Assembly: GCF_051388915.1 (NCBI RefSeq)
Contig: NZ_JBPKBH010000008.1
Span: 186,001-250,000 of the forward strand
Reading direction: 5' to 3'
DNA: 64,000 nucleotides
DNA from: Yinghuangia sp051388915
Lineage (GTDB): Bacteria > Actinomycetota > Actinomycetes > Streptomycetales > Streptomycetaceae
Made by a program: the position numbers and the translations under genes. Positions 8,822-19,303 of this stretch are shown in pieces. Under the pieces are notes generated by a model that was not told where the DNA came from, searched no databases, and worked only from the letters and a program-made list of their open reading frames with translations. How positions within the stretch are numbered: position 1 is the stretch's first letter; each line of letters starts with the position of its first letter.

Positions 8822-9717
8822 CGGGCCGCCTGCCAGGCCGCCGCCACCCGAACCGCGTCCCGCGAGGCCGGAACCTCGTGCACCCTTACCCCCCATGCGC
8901 CGGACGCCGCCGCGAGGGCGGTCACCGCGGCGGTCGCGTCGTCACGGCCGCGCGGCGGGCGCAGCCCCTGATCGTCGGCCAGCAGCCGACCGAGAAACGT
9001 CTTGCGCGAGGCGGCCACCAACAGCGGACGGCCCAGCTTGATCAACTCCGGCAGCCCGGCCAGCAGCGCCCAGTTGTGCTCGGCGTTCTTCGCGAAGCCG
9101 AGGCCCGGGTCGAGGATGACCGCCTCGGGGTCGACCCCCGCGGCGACCACCCGGTCCATGCGCTGGGCCAGTTCGTCCCGTACGTCGGCGACCACGTCGT
9201 CGTAGTGCGCCTTGTCCTGCATGTCGCGCGAGTGTCCGCGCCAGTGCATCACCACCACCGGCACCCCGGCCGAGGCGACGAAGGCCGCCATCGCCGGGTC
9301 TGCGAGGCCGCCGCTGACGTCGTTGACGACCGCGGCCCCTGCCTCGACGGCGGCGCGCGCCACCTCGACGCGCATCGTGTCGACGCTCACGATCGCGCCC
9401 GCCGCGGACAGCTCCCGGACGACCGGGACCACCCGCCGCAACTCCTCGTCGAGCGGTACGCGCTCGGCGCCCGGGCGGGTGGACTCGCCCCCGACGTCGA
9501 TCACGTCGGCGCCCTCGGCCATGAGCGCGTGGCCGCGCGCGATCGCCTCGGCGGGGTCGAACCACAGGCCGCCGTCCGAGAACGAATCGGGGGTCACGTT
9601 GACCACGCCCATGACCGCGCACCGGCCGAAGTCCGGGAGTCCCCGCACGGTGGGTGGCCTCGGATCCCGCTCAAGGCCCCGGCCGGTGCCCCCCTCGGAC
9701 TTGGTCGTCGCTGTCAT
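8818..9717 (-). CDS. folP: Dihydropteroate synthase
   Basis: 299 residues. The enzyme joins p-aminobenzoate to the pterin pyrophosphate from FolK and is the sulfonamide target. Seen in order: VMGVVNVTPDSFSDGG (loop 1), GADVIDVGGESTRPGAERV (loop 2), VSVDTMRVEVARAAVEAGAAVVNDVSGG, then ILDPGLGFAKNAEHNW and the C-terminal GVRVHEVPASRDAVRVAAAW with the conserved Arg/His. It is the first gene of the folP/NTF2-like pair and is preceded by about 280 bp that separate it from folE and contain a hairpin and a symmetric 15-bp element at 9875. Confidence 0.94.
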   Translation of the reverse strand: MTATTKSEGGTGRGLERDPRPPTVRGLPDFGRCAVMGVVNVTPDSFSDGGLWFDPAEAIARGHALMAEGADVIDVGGESTRPGAERVPLDEELRRVVPVVRELSAAGAIVSVDTMRVEVARAAVEAGAAVVNDVSGGLADPAMAAFVASAGVPVVVMHWRGHSRDMQDKAHYDDVVADVRDELAQRMDRVVAAGVDPEAVILDPGLGFAKNAEHNWALLAGLPELIKLGRPLLVAASRKTFLGRLLADDQGLRPPRGRDDATAAVTALAAASGAWGVRVHEVPASRDAVRVAAAWQAAR

Positions 9718-9874
9718 GGCCCCAAGCGTAGGGGCAAAGGCCTGCCGCTCAGCCCAGGCGGCACGGTGCGGCGCGGGGCGTAAAGAGTCGGATAGCGCAA
9801 CACACCGGGCATGTGTCCGATGTGGGCGGCAACACGCGGGGCCGACGAGGCCGCTCCGAGCGTCCGCGAGCGGT

Positions 9875-9889
9875 CTGACGGGACGTCAG
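9875..9889. promoter_or_regulatory. Symmetric CTGACG-N3-CGTCAG element upstream of folP
   Basis: CTGACGGGACGTCAG has perfect 6-bp arms around GGA and matches the element found at 24157, 24992, 29741 and 55795. It lies about 158 bp upstream of the folP start and next to the folE terminator. It is farther from its gene than the other copies, so its role is less secure. Confidence 0.45.
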
Positions 9890-9899
9890 GACGCACAAA

Positions 9900-9931
9900 C
9901 GCCGCCCCGGGACTCGTGTCCCGGGACGGCG
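9900..9931 (-). terminator. Hairpin downstream of folE
   Basis: Arms of 14 bases (CGCCGCCCCGGGAC and GTCCCGGGACGGCG) pair with one mismatch around the loop TCGT. It lies about 70 bp after the folE stop on the minus strand. No long T-run follows, as is usual in GC-rich actinomycetes. Confidence 0.7.
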
Positions 9932-10001
9932 GTTCCGCGCAGTCGCCCGCACTTGGCAGGGGCTGGGGGTCAAGCGCTGGAGGAGGTCCCGCGCCGGAGG
10001 A

Positions 10002-10610
10002 TCAGCGCTGGAGGATCAGGCTCATCGCCTCGGCACGCGTCGCGGCGTCCAGGAGCTGGCCGCGCACCGCCGAGGTGACGGTCTTCGCGCCGGGCTTGCG
10101 GATGCCGCGCATCGTCATGCACATGTGCTCGCACTCGAAGACCACGATCACGCCGCGCGGGCGCAGGATGCGCACCAGGGCGTCCGCGACCTGCGTGGTC
10201 AGGCGCTCCTGGACCTGCGGCCGCTTCGCGTACACGTCGACGAGCCGGGCGAGCTTGGACAGGCCGGTGATCTGGCCGTCCTCGGAGGGGATGTAGCCCA
10301 CGTGGGCCACACCGTGGAAGGGCACGAGGTGGTGCTCGCACGAGCTGTAGACCTCGATGTCCTTGACGAGCACCATCTCGTCGTGGCCGAGGTCGAACGT
10401 CGTGGTCAGGACGTCCTCGGGGTTCTGCCGCAGTCCGGCGAATATCTCGCGGTACGACCGGGCGACGCGGGCGGGCGTGTCCTTGAGCCCCTCGCGGTCG
10501 GGGTTCTCCCCGACCGCGATCAGCAGCTCGCGTATCGCCCGCTCCGCGCGGTCCTGGTCGAACTCACCCACGGCGCCTCCGCCGTCGAGGGTGACCGGGT
10601 CGATCGTCAC
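10002..10610 (-). CDS. folE: GTP cyclohydrolase I
   Basis: 202 residues, type I (FolE) length. It opens GTP to 7,8-dihydroneopterin triphosphate, the first folate step. The zinc ligands are visible: Cys91 and His94 in SSCEHHLVPFHG and Cys164 in ECEHMCMTMRG, along with GLSKLARLVDVYAKRPQVQERLT. An acidic N-terminal extension (VGEFDQDRAERAIRELL) precedes the core. It starts 3 bp after the ftsH stop, so it is transcribed with ftsH, and a strong hairpin follows it, separating it from folP. Confidence 0.95.
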   Translation of the reverse strand: MTIDPVTLDGGGAVGEFDQDRAERAIRELLIAVGENPDREGLKDTPARVARSYREIFAGLRQNPEDVLTTTFDLGHDEMVLVKDIEVYSSCEHHLVPFHGVAHVGYIPSEDGQITGLSKLARLVDVYAKRPQVQERLTTQVADALVRILRPRGVIVVFECEHMCMTMRGIRKPGAKTVTSAVRGQLLDAATRAEAMSLILQR

Positions 10611-10612
10611 GT

Positions 10613-12676
<2,064 letters not shown>

Positions 12677-12706
12677 TCATGCGGGGCTATAGCCGCCCCG
12701 TCCCTC
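12677..12706 (-). promoter_or_regulatory. ftsH ribosome-binding region with a hairpin between SD and start
   Basis: On the minus strand AGGAGG is followed by GACGGGGCGGCTATAGCC and CCGC and then ATGAATGG, the second ATG being the ftsH start. GGGGC and GCCCC can pair around GGCTATA, which would shorten a spacing of more than 20 nt to a normal one. The first, out-of-frame ATG overlaps the start region. Confidence 0.4.
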
Positions 12707-12913
12707 CTGCCAGCTCCTTACCCGGGGACCTGATGGCCCCAGGCTCACTGCCCTGATCCGGTGTCGCCCACGAAGTGTCACCGCTTGTGTGCCACTGCGT
12801 ATGAAGGTACACCGGCGGTCGCCCGGGCACCGCGCCGCGCGGCGCCCTGCGGCGTCGCGGCGCGGAGACGACTCCCACCGACCCGTCCAACGTGGGGGGT
12901 GTGTTCCGTTGTT

Positions 12914-12946
12914 CCCGGTTCCCGGCGCGAGCACGGGGTAACCGGG
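12914..12946 (-). terminator. Possible hairpin terminator downstream of hpt
   Basis: CCCGGTT-CCCG pairs with CGGG-GT-AACCGGG across a nine-base loop, with a small bulge. It sits about 90 bp past the hpt stop on the minus strand. Confidence 0.4.
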
Positions 12947-13035
12947 GATTCGAGCGTACGGGGCAGCGGGCGCACCTCCGGACCGGGGCGGCGGCCGGCG
13001 TCGGAGGGGGACCCGGCGGACCGGCGGCGGCCGGG

Positions 13036-13602
13036 TCAGTGCGGCTTGGCGCCGGCGTACACGTGCTCCGCGAGGGTGCCGACGAAGGGCAGGTTGCGGT
13101 AGCGCTCGGCGTAGTCGAGCCCGTAGCCGACCACGAACTCGTTGGGGATGTCGAAGCCGAGGTACTTGACCGGGATGTCCACCTTCGCAGCCTCGGGCTT
13201 GCGGAAGAACGCGCACACCTCCAGCGAGGCGGGGCCGCGCGACGCGAGGTTCGCGAGCATCCACGAAAGAGTGAGGCCGGAGTCGATGATGTCCTCGACG
13301 ACCAGGATGTGCCGGTCGGCGATGTCGGTGTCGAGGTCCTTGAGGATGCGGACGACTCCGGACGACTTGGTGCCCGACCCGTAGGACGACACCGCCATCC
13401 AATCCATCTTGACCGGCGAGTGCATGGCGCGGGCCAGGTCGGCCATCACCATCACGGCGCCCTTGAGCACTCCCACGAGCAGGACGTCGCGGCCCTCGTA
13501 GTCGCGGTCGATCTGCTCGGCCAGCTCGCGCAGCTTGGCGTTGATCTCTTCCTCGGTGACCAGCACGCGCGCGAGGTCGGTGCCCATGTCTTTCTCGTCC
13601 AC
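13036..13602 (-). CDS. hpt: Hypoxanthine phosphoribosyltransferase
   Basis: 188 residues from a GTG at 13602 (VDEKDMGTDLARVLVTEEE); an internal ATG five codons on is possible. The enzyme salvages hypoxanthine or guanine to IMP or GMP with PRPP. The PRPP-binding loop is visible as HILVVEDIIDSGLTLSW, preceded by the flexible-loop region DWMAVSSYGSGTKSSG, and VGVLKGAVMVMADLARAM near the N-terminus. It lies between tilS and ftsH, the tilS-hpt-ftsH order found in many Gram-positive bacteria. RBS: AGGGAAGAG about eight bases before the GTG. Confidence 0.94.
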   Translation of the reverse strand: MDEKDMGTDLARVLVTEEEINAKLRELAEQIDRDYEGRDVLLVGVLKGAVMVMADLARAMHSPVKMDWMAVSSYGSGTKSSGVVRILKDLDTDIADRHILVVEDIIDSGLTLSWMLANLASRGPASLEVCAFFRKPEAAKVDIPVKYLGFDIPNEFVVGYGLDYAERYRNLPFVGTLAEHVYAGAKPH

Positions 13603-13673
13603 CAGTGCTCTTCCCTAACGATGTCCTGTTGCAGTCCCCGAGACGGGGTCCCCGGCGCCGGGCACGCCGCGAG

Positions 13674-14654
13674 TCAAAGCTGCGAGGGTCGGTGGAAGAG
13701 AAGCTTTCCACATCGCCGTCGTATCTCGACGCCGCCCGGCAGGTTGATGGGTCCCTGCCCGCGCCACGAGGTCACCAGACGCTCCACCATGTCGACGTGC
13801 CGGGCGAACAGATCGCCGGGCGGCGAACCGGCGCTCACCGCGCTGCGGCGCAGCACGCGGCGCCGGATGGCGGCCGGGAGTTCGGCCAGTGCGAAGACGT
13901 CGAGACCGCCGTCGTCGAGGGTCAGGTCGGCCTGCACGCGGTCGGCCCACGCGTCCAGCGCGTCGGCGTCGTCGCGGAACAACCGCGCGGTGCGGGCGAG
14001 CGATTCGCTGATGCCCGGGCCGAGGGCCTTCTCCAGGATCGGCAGCACGTCGTGGCGTACGCGCGCCCTCGTGTACGCCGGGTCCGCGTTGTGCGGGTCG
14101 TCCCACGTCGCGAGGTTCTGCGCCTCGCACGCGGCCCGGGTCGTGTCGCGGTCGATGCCGAGCATCGGCCTGCGGTAGTGCCCCATGGCGACGGCCATCC
14201 CCGCGAGCGAGCGGGCGCCGGAGCCGCGGGCGAGGCCGAGCAGGACGGTCTCGGCCTGGTCGTCGAGGGTGTGCCCGAGAAGTACGGCCTTGGCACCGTG
14301 CCGGGCGGCGGCGATGTCGAGCGCTTCGTAGCGCGCGGTACGGGCCGCGGCCTCGGGGCCGCCGCGCCTTCCGACGCGTACGCCCAGGGCTTCGACCGGA
14401 TCGAGGTCCATGTCGCGAAGACGGGCGACGAGGTCCACGGCTCGGCGGGTGGAACCCGGCTGGAGGCCGTGGTCGATGGTGATGGCGCCGGCCCGGACAC
14501 CGGTCCGGGGCGCCTCGAATGCGGTGGCCGCGGCGAGCGCGAGCGAATCGGCACCGCCGCTGCATGCGACGAGCACGAGATCGCCCGGGTTCAGCGGACG
14601 CAATATTTCACGGACGGCGACGCGGGTCGCGGCGACGGCGGGGTGCGGTCCCAC
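13674..14654 (-). CDS. tilS: tRNA(Ile)-lysidine synthetase
   Basis: 326 residues from a GTG at 14654. That start is fixed by a perfect AGGAGGAG four to six bases upstream and by the absence of family-like sequence before it. TilS ligates lysine to C34 of the CAU-anticodon tRNA-Ile so that it reads AUA. The PP-loop ATP motif VLVACSGGADSLALA lies near residues 28-42, followed by ITIDHGLQPGS, GHTLDDQAETVLLGLARGSG and RPMLGIDRDTTRAACE. The C-terminal part (VDMVERLVTSWRGQGPINLPGGVEIRR) is the shortened domain typical of actinobacteria. Confidence 0.93.
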   Translation of the reverse strand: MGPHPAVAATRVAVREILRPLNPGDLVLVACSGGADSLALAAATAFEAPRTGVRAGAITIDHGLQPGSTRRAVDLVARLRDMDLDPVEALGVRVGRRGGPEAAARTARYEALDIAAARHGAKAVLLGHTLDDQAETVLLGLARGSGARSLAGMAVAMGHYRRPMLGIDRDTTRAACEAQNLATWDDPHNADPAYTRARVRHDVLPILEKALGPGISESLARTARLFRDDADALDAWADRVQADLTLDDGGLDVFALAELPAAIRRRVLRRSAVSAGSPPGDLFARHVDMVERLVTSWRGQGPINLPGGVEIRRRCGKLLFHRPSQL

Positions 14655-14973
14655 GCTCTCCTCCTGGGGTTGGGGGCTCCGAGCGGGCGGGCCGGGGAAC
14701 CGGCCGCGGCGACAGCGCACTCCATGGTCCGCGCGGGCCGGTCCATACGGGCGAAAACGCACGCCCGAGCCTGCAACAAAGTTACGGCACGCACTGGCCC
14801 GACCGCGTGAAGCTTTCGGAGTGTCGCGCCGGAAAGTAGTCGGACGGATACGCTCAGTGGTTCCCGAACGTCGTTCCCGCCGCCGTCCTACCGCCCCGCA
14901 CACCCCTCGCCGCCGCCCCCGACACCCCTGTCACCGCTGCGTCAGCCCGTCAACTCGTCGGCCCGTCAACCCG
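14655..14973. other. 319-bp region upstream of tilS
   Basis: No gene seen. Near 14937-14980 a CCGTCAAC/CCGTCAG/TCGTCGG motif repeats four or five times up to the last codons of the DUF2342 gene. The less GC-rich stretch around 14770-14830 (CAACAAAGTTACGGCACGC) is the likeliest promoter zone for tilS on the minus strand. Confidence 0.35.
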
Positions 14974-16101
14974 TCAGTTCGTGCCGGACCGCGTCCCGTG
15001 CACGCGGTCCACCCAGGTCTGCGGCTCGGCGATCTCGCCGCGCGTGGGCAGTGTGTTGGGCGAGGTCCACACCCGGTTGAAGCCGTCCATGCCGACCTGG
15101 TCGACGACGTTGCGGACGAAGCGCTCGCCGTCGCGGTACTGCCGGAGCTTGGCGTCCATGCCGAGGAGCTTGCGCAGCGCGAGGTCGAGCCGCCCGGTGC
15201 CGCGGGCCCGGCGCTGCTGGAACTTCTCGCGGATCTCGGCGACGGTCGGGATGACCTGCGGGCCGACGCCGTCCATCACGTAGTCGGCGTGGCCTTCCAG
15301 CAAAGACATGACGGCCGTGATGCGGTGCAGGATCTCGCGCTGCACGGGCGTCTGCACCATCTCGACCAGCGAGCCGTCGCTGCCGTTCCTCGGCTCGGCG
15401 TTCTCCTCGCCGCGGCGTCCGGCCACCAGCGCCTGGGCGGCCTCGCGGAACCGGCGCATCATCGCGGCGGGGTCGACCTCGGTTTCGGTGAGGAAGGCGT
15501 GCACCTCTTGTTCGAGGTGGTCGCGCAGCCACGGGACGGCGGTGAACTGCGTGCGGTGGGTCTCCTCGTGCAGGCAGACCCACAGGCGGAAGTCCGTGGG
15601 ATCGACGTCGAGTTCGCGTTCGACCTGGACGATGTTGGGGGCCACGAGGAGCAGCCGTCCGGACGTGCCGGGCGGGGCGTCGGCGGCGCCGGGGGCGAAG
15701 GTCTCGTACTGCCCGAGCACGCGCGCCGACAGGAACGACAGCAGTGTCCCGAGCTCGATGCCGGTCACCTTGCTGCCGACGCCGGAGAGGGCGTTGCCGC
15801 CGGGGATGGTGTCGCGGCGCTCGTTGACCTTGTCGAGCAGCGGCCGCAGCACGTGCCGGAAGCCCTGCACGTTGGCCTGCACCCAACCGGACCGGTCGAC
15901 GATCAGCACCGGGGTGTCGTTGCCGCGGGTGTCGAGCCCCGTGAAACCGCGGACGTGCCCCTCCGAATCGGCGGCATGCACCCGCAACTCGGCGACGACG
16001 GCGCGGGCCTCGTCGCGGCTCACCTCGGGCCCCGGGCGCACCAGCCGGTTCGCCGTGGAGACGGCCAGGTCCCAGTCGATCATGTCCGCACCGCTCGTCA
16101 T
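14974..16101 (-). CDS. Zinc-dependent metalloprotease of the DUF2342 family
   Basis: 375 residues from an ATG at 16101 (MTSGADMIDWDLAVSTANRLV). This actinobacterial family is often annotated as coenzyme F420 biosynthesis-associated, although its substrate is unknown. The metal site is visible as CLHEETHRTQFTAVPWLRDHL (HExxH) with further acidic residues in HVRGF/EVDPAAMMRRFREA, and MSLLEGHADYVMDGVG supplies the second conserved segment (EGHADYVMD) typical of the family. The longer frame upstream is Gly/Val-rich and was rejected. The neighbouring tilS, hpt and ftsH genes lie on the same strand, but a gap of 319 bp makes co-transcription uncertain. Confidence 0.88.
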   Translation of the reverse strand: MTSGADMIDWDLAVSTANRLVRPGPEVSRDEARAVVAELRVHAADSEGHVRGFTGLDTRGNDTPVLIVDRSGWVQANVQGFRHVLRPLLDKVNERRDTIPGGNALSGVGSKVTGIELGTLLSFLSARVLGQYETFAPGAADAPPGTSGRLLLVAPNIVQVERELDVDPTDFRLWVCLHEETHRTQFTAVPWLRDHLEQEVHAFLTETEVDPAAMMRRFREAAQALVAGRRGEENAEPRNGSDGSLVEMVQTPVQREILHRITAVMSLLEGHADYVMDGVGPQVIPTVAEIREKFQQRRARGTGRLDLALRKLLGMDAKLRQYRDGERFVRNVVDQVGMDGFNRVWTSPNTLPTRGEIAEPQTWVDRVHGTRSGTN

Positions 16102-16853
16102 ACGGCCACCGTACGTGCAACCACCACCTCCGCGCTGCGCAGCGACGCAAAGCAACCCCCGATTCCCCGCACCTCGCCCCACACCCGCGGAAACCCCGAC
16201 CCCCGAACAGACGAACGCCCAACGCCGAACGCCGACCCCCATACAGCCGAACCCCGAACGCACTGCGGGACCCCGCGACACGAAGCGGACGAGCGGCCAC
16301 AGCCGGGCGCAACTCGCGGTTGGGGAGTGTCTTCACATTGCCGTCGGACAGCCCGCGGGCCGTGATGCGTGCGTTCGCGAGCACGGCCCGCGACTCGGCT
16401 GGGGTCTGGCTTGGAAAGGCGGTCAAGGCCCGTCGGCAAGGGTGGTAACGCAGCGACTTGGGGGACCGCCAAGGCCTGGAGCGTGCCACTCGGGAGGGCC
16501 GTCAAGGCCCGGCGTCGCGGGCCCGGCGACAGGTGGGGGCGGTGCAGGAGACACGTGCGGACAACCCCTCCTCCCGGAGCCGGGGTGAGGGCGCCAAAAG
16601 GAGCGCAACGCCCGCGCCGCGCGCCGGCTTGCTGCGCGTCCGCGCGTCCCCCCGCCCCCTCAGCCACACCCGCGCCACGCGACCCGCCGGGCGCCGGGAA
16701 CCGGGCTCAGCACTGGGCGCGTAGGCGCGTGGCGGCTTGTCGGCCTTGGCAGACACGACCTCCGCTCCCGTGCGCTGCCACCCGGGCAGTGCCGTCGGCG
16801 GGGGCTCCGGCTCCGCCCCGTTCCGGGCATGCCCTTTCAAGGCGTCGGTCGGG
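16102..16853. other. 752-bp gene-free region between the DUF2342 gene and dacB
   Basis: No frame resembles a known protein on either strand. At about 16190-16270 there are degenerate repeats of CCCGAACxC/ACGCCGAACGCC. At about 16418-16520 the phrase CGTCAAGGCCCG occurs twice and GGGCCGTCAAGGCCC can fold. The region may be a decayed gene, but nothing identifies which. Confidence 0.35.
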
Positions 16854-18422
16854 TCAGCGGGCTGCCGTGGTGGTCGGGGTGGTGCAGCCGCAGGTGGTCA
16901 GGGCGGTGGCGAGGGAGTCGAGGGCTGGGCGGGCTACTTCGGGGCTGCCTTTCACGCCGTCTGCGAGGAAGGCGAAGGCCAGGAGGCGGCCGTCCTTGTC
17001 GCGGACGAGGCCGGCGAGGGTGCTGACGTTGGTGAGGGAGCCGGTCTTCGCCCGGACGATGCCGGCGCCGGCCAAGGAGGCGCGGTCGTCGAAGCGGTCC
17101 TTGAGGGTGCCGGTGAAGCCCGCGATCGGCATGCCGGTGAGGGTGGGGCGGAGTTCGGGGTGCGCGGGGGACGCCGCGAGGGTGATGGTCCGGGTCAGAA
17201 CCGCCGGCGGCATCTTGTTCTGGTTGTTCAGGCCGCTGCCGTCGTTGAGGTCCAACTGCCCGAGGTTGACGCCGAGGCCGGCCAGGACCTCGCGTACCGC
17301 CTGCTCGCCGCCCTCGAACGAGGCCGGCTTGCCCTTGGCGACCGCGACGTGCCGCAGCAGGGCCTCGGCCATGTCGTTGTCGCTGGCCGTCAACATCTGC
17401 TCGACGAACTCGGGGACGGGCGGCGACTGCACGGCCGCCAACTGGGTGCCGGGCGCGGTCGGCGCCCCCGCGGGGCCGGTCGCGGGGGCGGTGCCGGCGG
17501 CCGGGGTGCCGTTGACCGCGATGCCCTGCCTGGCGAGCAGTTGGGCGAACTGCTGGGCGGCCTTCGCCGACGGGTCGCCCACGCGCTTGCTCGGCCCCTC
17601 CGAGATCTTCGCGTCGACGCGTCCTTCGTCCGTCATGAGCGGGACGACCAGGGCGATGTTCTCGTTCGGACCGATCGGGTGCTGGGCGGGGCCGCTGTAG
17701 AGCGAGTTGTCGTACGCCAGCTTCAGCGACGTGACGCCCGCCGCGCGCAGCGCCGTCGCGGTGGCCTCGGCCAACTGGTCGAGGCGGGCCGGCGCGTAAC
17801 TCCCGGCGTACTGCGTGCCGTCCGTCCCGGTGAGGGTCGGGTCCCCGCCGCCGACCAGCACGATCGTGCCGGGGTCGGCACCCATCACGACGCGCGTGGT
17901 CAGCCGCTGGTCCGGCGGCAGCGCGGACAGCGCGGCGACCGCGGTGACGATCTTGGTGGTGGACGCCGGGGTCGCGCCGCGTTCGGCGCCCGAACCGTAC
18001 AGCGGCCGCCCGGTGACGGCGTCGACGACGGAGACCGCGGTGCTACCGCCGAGGGACTTGTCCGCGAGCAGCGGTTCGAGGAGGGCCTTGACGCCCGCGT
18101 CGGTCGGCACCGGTCCGGCGACCGCCGGATCCGCGGCCACCGGGACCAGGACGGGCGGTGTGACACGCCTCTCACCCGCCGCCCCGCCGTCCGTTCCGGC
18201 GCCGCCCGCGCCGGTCGCCGCCTCGATGCCGCCGCTCTTGTCGCCGTGGTGCTCCGAGGCGCGGTAGCCGCCCTCCCACGGGCCCGCGGCCCACACCGTG
18301 AGGACCGCGAGGAGGATCCCCAAGATTGCCGCCGCCAGGGCCGCCGTCCTCACCCTGGGCACGCGCGACCAACCCCTCTCACACCGTTTCGACAGATCCA
18401 CTTCGGCAGCCCGGACGGGCAT
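16854..18422 (-). CDS. dacB: D-alanyl-D-alanine carboxypeptidase/endopeptidase (PBP4, class C, family S13)
   Basis: About 522 residues from an ATG at 18422; starts at 18401 or 18362 (GTG, the latter with GAGAGGGG upstream) are equally possible because no start has an ideal RBS. One N-terminal membrane segment (AALAAAILGILLAVLTVWAAG) exports or anchors it. The penicillin-binding motifs are all present: SxxK as ASTTK near residue 151, SxN as ASDNDMAEALL near 346 and KTG as AKTGSLTNVS near 459. The large insertion between the first two motifs is typical of S13. It trims peptidoglycan side chains at the cell surface. Divergent from ppa. Confidence 0.9.
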   Translation of the reverse strand: MPVRAAEVDLSKRCERGWSRVPRVRTAALAAAILGILLAVLTVWAAGPWEGGYRASEHHGDKSGGIEAATGAGGAGTDGGAAGERRVTPPVLVPVAADPAVAGPVPTDAGVKALLEPLLADKSLGGSTAVSVVDAVTGRPLYGSGAERGATPASTTKIVTAVAALSALPPDQRLTTRVVMGADPGTIVLVGGGDPTLTGTDGTQYAGSYAPARLDQLAEATATALRAAGVTSLKLAYDNSLYSGPAQHPIGPNENIALVVPLMTDEGRVDAKISEGPSKRVGDPSAKAAQQFAQLLARQGIAVNGTPAAGTAPATGPAGAPTAPGTQLAAVQSPPVPEFVEQMLTASDNDMAEALLRHVAVAKGKPASFEGGEQAVREVLAGLGVNLGQLDLNDGSGLNNQNKMPPAVLTRTITLAASPAHPELRPTLTGMPIAGFTGTLKDRFDDRASLAGAGIVRAKTGSLTNVSTLAGLVRDKDGRLLAFAFLADGVKGSPEVARPALDSLATALTTCGCTTPTTTAAR

Positions 18423-18657
18423 GCGAGACACTGTCAGCAGACTAGGTTCTGTTCGGGACTCCGGCAGGACTCCCGTCACCCTCATGGGGGTGCGGGACGC
18501 TCCCACCGAAAACACCGTCCACCGTGTTCTGCGCGGCGGAGGGCCGGGCGTGTGCCCGGTGCGGGTGTCCGATGTCCGCGAGGGGTCGTGTCGGGATCCT
18601 TCAGGAGCACCGCGGACTTCACCCACAGACCCTAACGATCCCGGCCGAACAATGGAT

Positions 18658-18669
18658 GGAGGAGCCTTG
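18658..18669 (+). promoter_or_regulatory. Ribosome-binding site that decides the ppa start
   Basis: GGAGG at 18658-18662 lies four bases before the TTG at 18667. The in-frame ATG at 18652 has no such signal, and only the TTG yields the MEFDVTIEIP N-terminus expected for the family. Confidence 0.7.
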
Positions 18670-19158
18670 GAGTTCGACGTCACCATCGAGATCCCTCGAG
18701 GTTCGCGGAACAAGTACGAGGTGGATCACGAGACCGGCCGCATCCGGCTCGACCGCATGCTCTTCACCTCGACGCGGTACCCGGCCGACTACGGCTTCAT
18801 CGAGGACACCCTGGGTGAGGACGGCGACCCGCTGGACGCCCTGGTGCTCCTGGAGGAGCCCACCTTCCCGGGTGTGCTCATCCGCTGCCGTGCCATCGGC
18901 ATGTTCCGCATGACGGACGAGGCCGGCGGCGACGACAAGGTCCTGTGCGTACCGGCGACGGACCCGCGCATGGAGCACCTGCGCGACATCCACCACGTGC
19001 CGGAGTTCGACCGCCTGGAGATCCAGCACTTCTTCGAGGTCTACAAGGACCTTGAGCCCGGCAAGTCGGTCGAGGGCGCGGACTGGGTCGGCCGGGTCGA
19101 GGCCGAGGCCGAGGTGGAGGCGTCGTTCAAGCGCCTCAAGGAGTCGGGCCACCACTGA
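18667..19158 (+). CDS. ppa: Inorganic pyrophosphatase (family I, soluble)
   Basis: 163 residues, exactly the usual bacterial length, from a TTG start at 18667. It hydrolyses the pyrophosphate released by biosynthetic reactions in the cytosol, making them irreversible. Metal-binding signature GEDGDPLDALVLLEEP, with RYPADYGFIEDTLG before it and DEAGGDDKVLCVPATDPR after; the C-terminus IQHFFEVYKDLEPGKSVEGADWVG is also typical. It is divergent from dacB and followed by a strong UUCG-loop hairpin. Note that a membrane pyrophosphatase (hppA) is encoded later in this window, so the cell has both types. Confidence 0.96.
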   Translation: MEFDVTIEIPRGSRNKYEVDHETGRIRLDRMLFTSTRYPADYGFIEDTLGEDGDPLDALVLLEEPTFPGVLIRCRAIGMFRMTDEAGGDDKVLCVPATDPRMEHLRDIHHVPEFDRLEIQHFFEVYKDLEPGKSVEGADWVGRVEAEAEVEASFKRLKESGHH

Positions 19159-19179
19159 CGGGGCGCCGGTGGGCCCGTG

Positions 19180-19213
19180 AGGGCGGTCCGCGGCTTCGGC
19201 CGCAGGCCGCCCT
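19180..19213 (+). terminator. Terminator of ppa
   Basis: AGGGCGG-TCC-GCGGC pairs with GCCGC-AGG-CCGCCCT around a TTCG tetraloop, 21 bp after the ppa stop; only two internal bases fail to pair. Confidence 0.8.
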
Positions 19214-19303
19214 TCGCCGTTCCCGGAGGCCGCCGAAGGGCCCGCGCGCGGCCCCGTCCGGAAGCGATCGGCGCATCACCGTTCGCCCGGCTGCCTCGGG
19301 CAC

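Larger units (their letters stand above)
12677..13035. other. 359-bp intergenic region between hpt and ftsH
   Basis: No coding frame is convincing. It contains the ftsH leader next to 12677-12706, a less GC-rich stretch around 12770-12810 (CACTGCGTATGAAGGTACACC) that is the likeliest place for the ftsH promoter, and a hairpin near 12914-12946 that could end hpt. Confidence 0.4.

Noticed and set aside
16098..16667. Minus-strand frame in the gap before dacB
   Set aside because: Low-complexity Arg/Gly/Pro sequence with no family resemblance.
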